Assembly: GCF_001402915.1 (NCBI RefSeq) | Contig: NZ_CP012945.1 | Span: 372,001-436,000 of the forward strand | Direction: 5' to 3' | Source: Devosia sp. A16 | Lineage (GTDB): Bacteria > Pseudomonadota > Alphaproteobacteria > Rhizobiales > Devosiaceae | DNA length: 64,000 nucleotides | In this document: positions 62,209 to 64,000 of the stretch, in pieces | Numbering within the stretch: the first letter of the stretch is position 1 | How the letters are laid out: every line of letters starts with the position of its first letter | Made by a program: the position numbers and the translations under genes | Notes under the pieces: model-generated | Databases searched by the model: none | What the model was told of the DNA's origin: nothing | The model's input: only the letters and a program-made list of their open reading frames with translations

Positions 62209-63459
62209 TTACTGGAACACGGCATCCGGGTTGGTCAGGCTGTCCGACTGCTCGATGGTCACCGTGTCGCCCAGGTTGAGCAGCGCCACGGCGCGCTCGA
62301 TACCACGGGTCTGGGCGATCAGGCCATCGATCGCCGCCTGCACGACGGCGTTCCCTTCGGTGTTCCCCTCGCCGATCATCTGGTCGTATTTCTCGACCGT
62401 ATCGCCCCGGGTCTTCATGATTTCCATCTTGGCGACGGTGTCCGCCAGGAGTCCCTTGATCTCGGTGTCGAGCGCGGCGTCCTTGGCGGCGATCAGTTCG
62501 GAAATCGAGGCGCCGGACACGACACTGCCGTCGATCCGGGTATACTTGCCCAGATAGACGTTCTGCACGCCGATCGCGTCATAAAGGTGCGAGATGTAGG
62601 TGTTGTCGGAAAAGCAGTCATGCTCCTCTTCCGGATCGTGCAGCAGCAGCCCCAGCTTCATGCGCTGGCCGGCCACTTCGCCGAACGACAGCGACCCCAT
62701 GCCGGTAAGAATGGTGCCGAGCCCGCTATCGGCCAGGGCGAGGCGTGCCGCACCGCCCTCCTGCCAATTGCCCACCATCTCCTCAAGGTCGGTGACCAAG
62801 AGGTCCGTCGCCGCGTCCAGATACTGGGCGCGCCGCTTGGCGTTGGCCTCGGTCGAGTAATCGGTGAACGGCCGCTCGCCGGCGCCGGGTCCGGTGCCGT
62901 GCAGGTCCTGCCCCCAGAGCAGGAACTCGATGGCGTGATAGCCGGTCGCGACATTGGCTTCGATCCCACCGGCTTCCTGCAACGTATCCTGTAGAAAGGC
63001 CGGCGTGATCTCCGACGCGTCGACGTCCTTGCCGGCGATATTCAGCCTGGTGTTGGCGATCACATTGGCGGTGTAGAGCCCGTTCTCGTCGCTCTCGGTG
63101 CCGTAGGAGGCATCGACATAGTCGATCAGGCCCTCGTCCAGCGGCCAGGCATTCACCCTGCCCTCCCACTCGTCGACGATGGCATTGCCGAAGCGGTAGG
63201 CCTCGGTCTGTTGATACGACGGACGCGAAGCCCGCCAGGCGTCGCGCGCCGCGTTCAGCGTTGCCTCGCTCGGGTTGGCGATCAGCGCGTCGGTAGCGGC
63301 GTCGAGCGCCTTGGCGGTGGTGAGCGCATCCTCGTAGCCGGCAAGCGCAATATCGGCATAGGTCTTGAGGATGGCGTCGGCCGTGGGTTCGGCGGCATTG
63401 GCAAGGCCGGCGCTCATCGCCGCCATGCCGATCGAGAGGGCCAGCGTGCTGATCTTCAT
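62209..63459 (-). CDS. Imelysin family protein (iron-regulated, IrpA-like)
   Basis: A 416-residue periplasmic M75 protein with a signal peptide (MKISTLALSIGMAAMSAGLANA). It keeps the GxHxxE motif at residues 173-178 (GYHAIEFLLWGQDLHG). SRPSYQQTEAYRFGNAIVDEWEGRVNAWPLDEGLIDYVD and EEHDCFSDNTYISHLYDAIGVQNVYLG are typical of IrpA-like members. Such proteins are thought to take part in iron uptake. It is the first gene of the four-gene operon and follows a possible Irr box. Confidence 0.93.
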   Translation of the reverse strand: MKISTLALSIGMAAMSAGLANAAEPTADAILKTYADIALAGYEDALTTAKALDAATDALIANPSEATLNAARDAWRASRPSYQQTEAYRFGNAIVDEWEGRVNAWPLDEGLIDYVDASYGTESDENGLYTANVIANTRLNIAGKDVDASEITPAFLQDTLQEAGGIEANVATGYHAIEFLLWGQDLHGTGPGAGERPFTDYSTEANAKRRAQYLDAATDLLVTDLEEMVGNWQEGGAARLALADSGLGTILTGMGSLSFGEVAGQRMKLGLLLHDPEEEHDCFSDNTYISHLYDAIGVQNVYLGKYTRIDGSVVSGASISELIAAKDAALDTEIKGLLADTVAKMEIMKTRGDTVEKYDQMIGEGNTEGNAVVQAAIDGLIAQTRGIERAVALLNLGDTVTIEQSDSLTNPDAVFQ

Positions 63460-63824
63460 TGCGGGAAATCTCCTGGGGGCGGGCCCCTCAGGCCCGTTGC
63501 TGCGCGCGGCCTATCAAAGTGGATACTCAGGTTCAAGAAATATCGACCCAGCTTGGAACGGCTCTAAACTGCCGCTGCTGCCGCCCATCTCGACTCGTCC
63601 AAGCAAAACGGGCACTGTCACAATTGTCACAATTGGCTTCGGAGGGGGTCCGAACGCTGTATCGCCTGCGCCGCCTGACTTTGCCGGGGCCATGGAGCGT
63701 CCCGCATTCCACTGGTCGCCTCGCGGTGTCACGTGGCTGTCATACGGCCAAAATAGGTGAAGCGCGGCTTTAGGGGCTCCTCCCGAGTCAGGACAAGAAG
63801 CCAAAATTCCAGGGAGACTTGAGA
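63460..63824. other. Divergent intergenic region, imelysin operon and solute-binding protein
   Basis: This stretch holds the possible Irr box (63552-63568) and the double unit TGTCACAATTGTCACAATTG (63616-63635), which can be read as two direct repeats or as overlapping palindromes. No gene is credible here. Confidence 0.6.
63552..63568 (-). promoter_or_regulatory. Possible Irr (iron control element) box before the imelysin operon
   Basis: On the minus strand TTTAGAGCCGTTCCAAG matches 11 of 14 fixed positions of the ICE consensus TTTAGAANNNTTCTAAA known from rhizobia. It lies 93 bases before the imelysin start codon. Confidence 0.4.
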
Positions 63825-64000
63825 ATGATCTTCAAGAATGCGCTCGTCGCTTCGGTTTCGGTCGCGGCCCTCGCCGCTTCGACCTTCACCGTCTCGGCGC
63901 AGACCGACCTCGCCGCGCTCTACGAAGCCGCCAAGGCCGAGGGCCAGCTCACCACCATCGCCCTGCCGCACGACTGGTGCGGCTATGGCGCCGTGATCGA
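63825..64000 (+). CDS. Periplasmic solute-binding protein, N-terminal part (cut by window end)
   Basis: The first 58 residues include a signal peptide (MIFKNALVASVSVAALAASTFTVSA) and the start of an extracellular solute-binding protein (TDLAALYEAAKAEGQLTTIALPHDWCGYGAVI). AGGGAG lies before the ATG. The opening is like spermidine/putrescine- or Fe(III)-type binding proteins; the ligand cannot be told from this piece. Confidence 0.8.
   Translation, partial: MIFKNALVASVSVAALAASTFTVSAQTDLAALYEAAKAEGQLTTIALPHDWCGYGAVI

Overview
The window reads as a G+C-rich chromosomal segment of an alphaproteobacterium, most likely a Hyphomicrobiales member close to Devosia. The pointers are the PuuD-type urate hydroxylase, an allantoinase-UraD fusion, a thuEFGKAB-type disaccharide locus, a SigF/NrsF pair with its typical promoter, and many short G+C-rich palindromic intergenic repeats. 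The genus is inference. No rRNA, tRNA, integrase, transposase or CRISPR array was seen. Coding is dense and mostly in short operons with ATGA/GTGA/TGATG overlaps.

Layout. 1-2.6 kb: tail of a GGDEF-EAL protein, a small DUF559 nuclease gene inside an inverted-repeat element, topoisomerase IB and a tiny membrane protein. 2.7-23.3 kb: a purine catabolism block. It holds adenine deaminase, a CocE-type hydrolase, malate synthase G, guanine deaminase, urate hydroxylase PuuD, a BMP-type nucleoside ABC importer, XdhC, XdhB, XdhA and 5-hydroxyisourate hydrolase, with a divergent allantoinase-OHCU decarboxylase fusion. Two more pathway genes, ureidoglycine aminohydrolase (31.5 kb) and ureidoglycolate lyase (33.4 kb), lie downstream, and a secreted 5'-nucleotidase lies at 45 kb. 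Together they would turn nucleotides or free purines into glyoxylate, ammonia and urea, and glyoxylate into malate; only allantoate amidohydrolase is not in the window.

23.5-28.9 kb: two ArsR regulator/SRPBCC (AHSA1) modules, one with a serine hydrolase fused to an SRPBCC domain. 29-31.4 kb: a membrane-anchored DJ-1/PfpI protein and a GlxA-type regulator. 34-39 kb: a YbaY/META envelope protein, a nucleoside deaminase, small membrane proteins, a Tat-exported intradiol dioxygenase and an RhlE helicase. 39.1-40.5 kb: a ribbon-helix-helix protein plus a DUF4097 beta-repeat protein.

40.5-44.1 kb is the most striking region. A molybdopterin oxidoreductase (YedY/MsrP-like), its cytochrome b, a periplasmic methionine-rich peptide (MrpX-like) and a SigF/NrsF pair are grouped around two divergent, exact GTAACC-N16-CGAA promoters. 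This matches the architecture of a reactive-chlorine or methionine-oxidation defence system.

48.4-57.3 kb: a thu-type locus for trehalose or related disaccharides (thuR divergent from thuEFGK-thuA-two ThuB-like oxidoreductases) with LacI operators and intercistronic hairpins. 57.4-58.2 kb: a PP2C-like phosphatase. 58.4-63.5 kb: an imelysin/di-haem oxidoreductase/imelysin/DUF1513 operon behind a possible Irr box. The window ends inside a periplasmic solute-binding protein gene.
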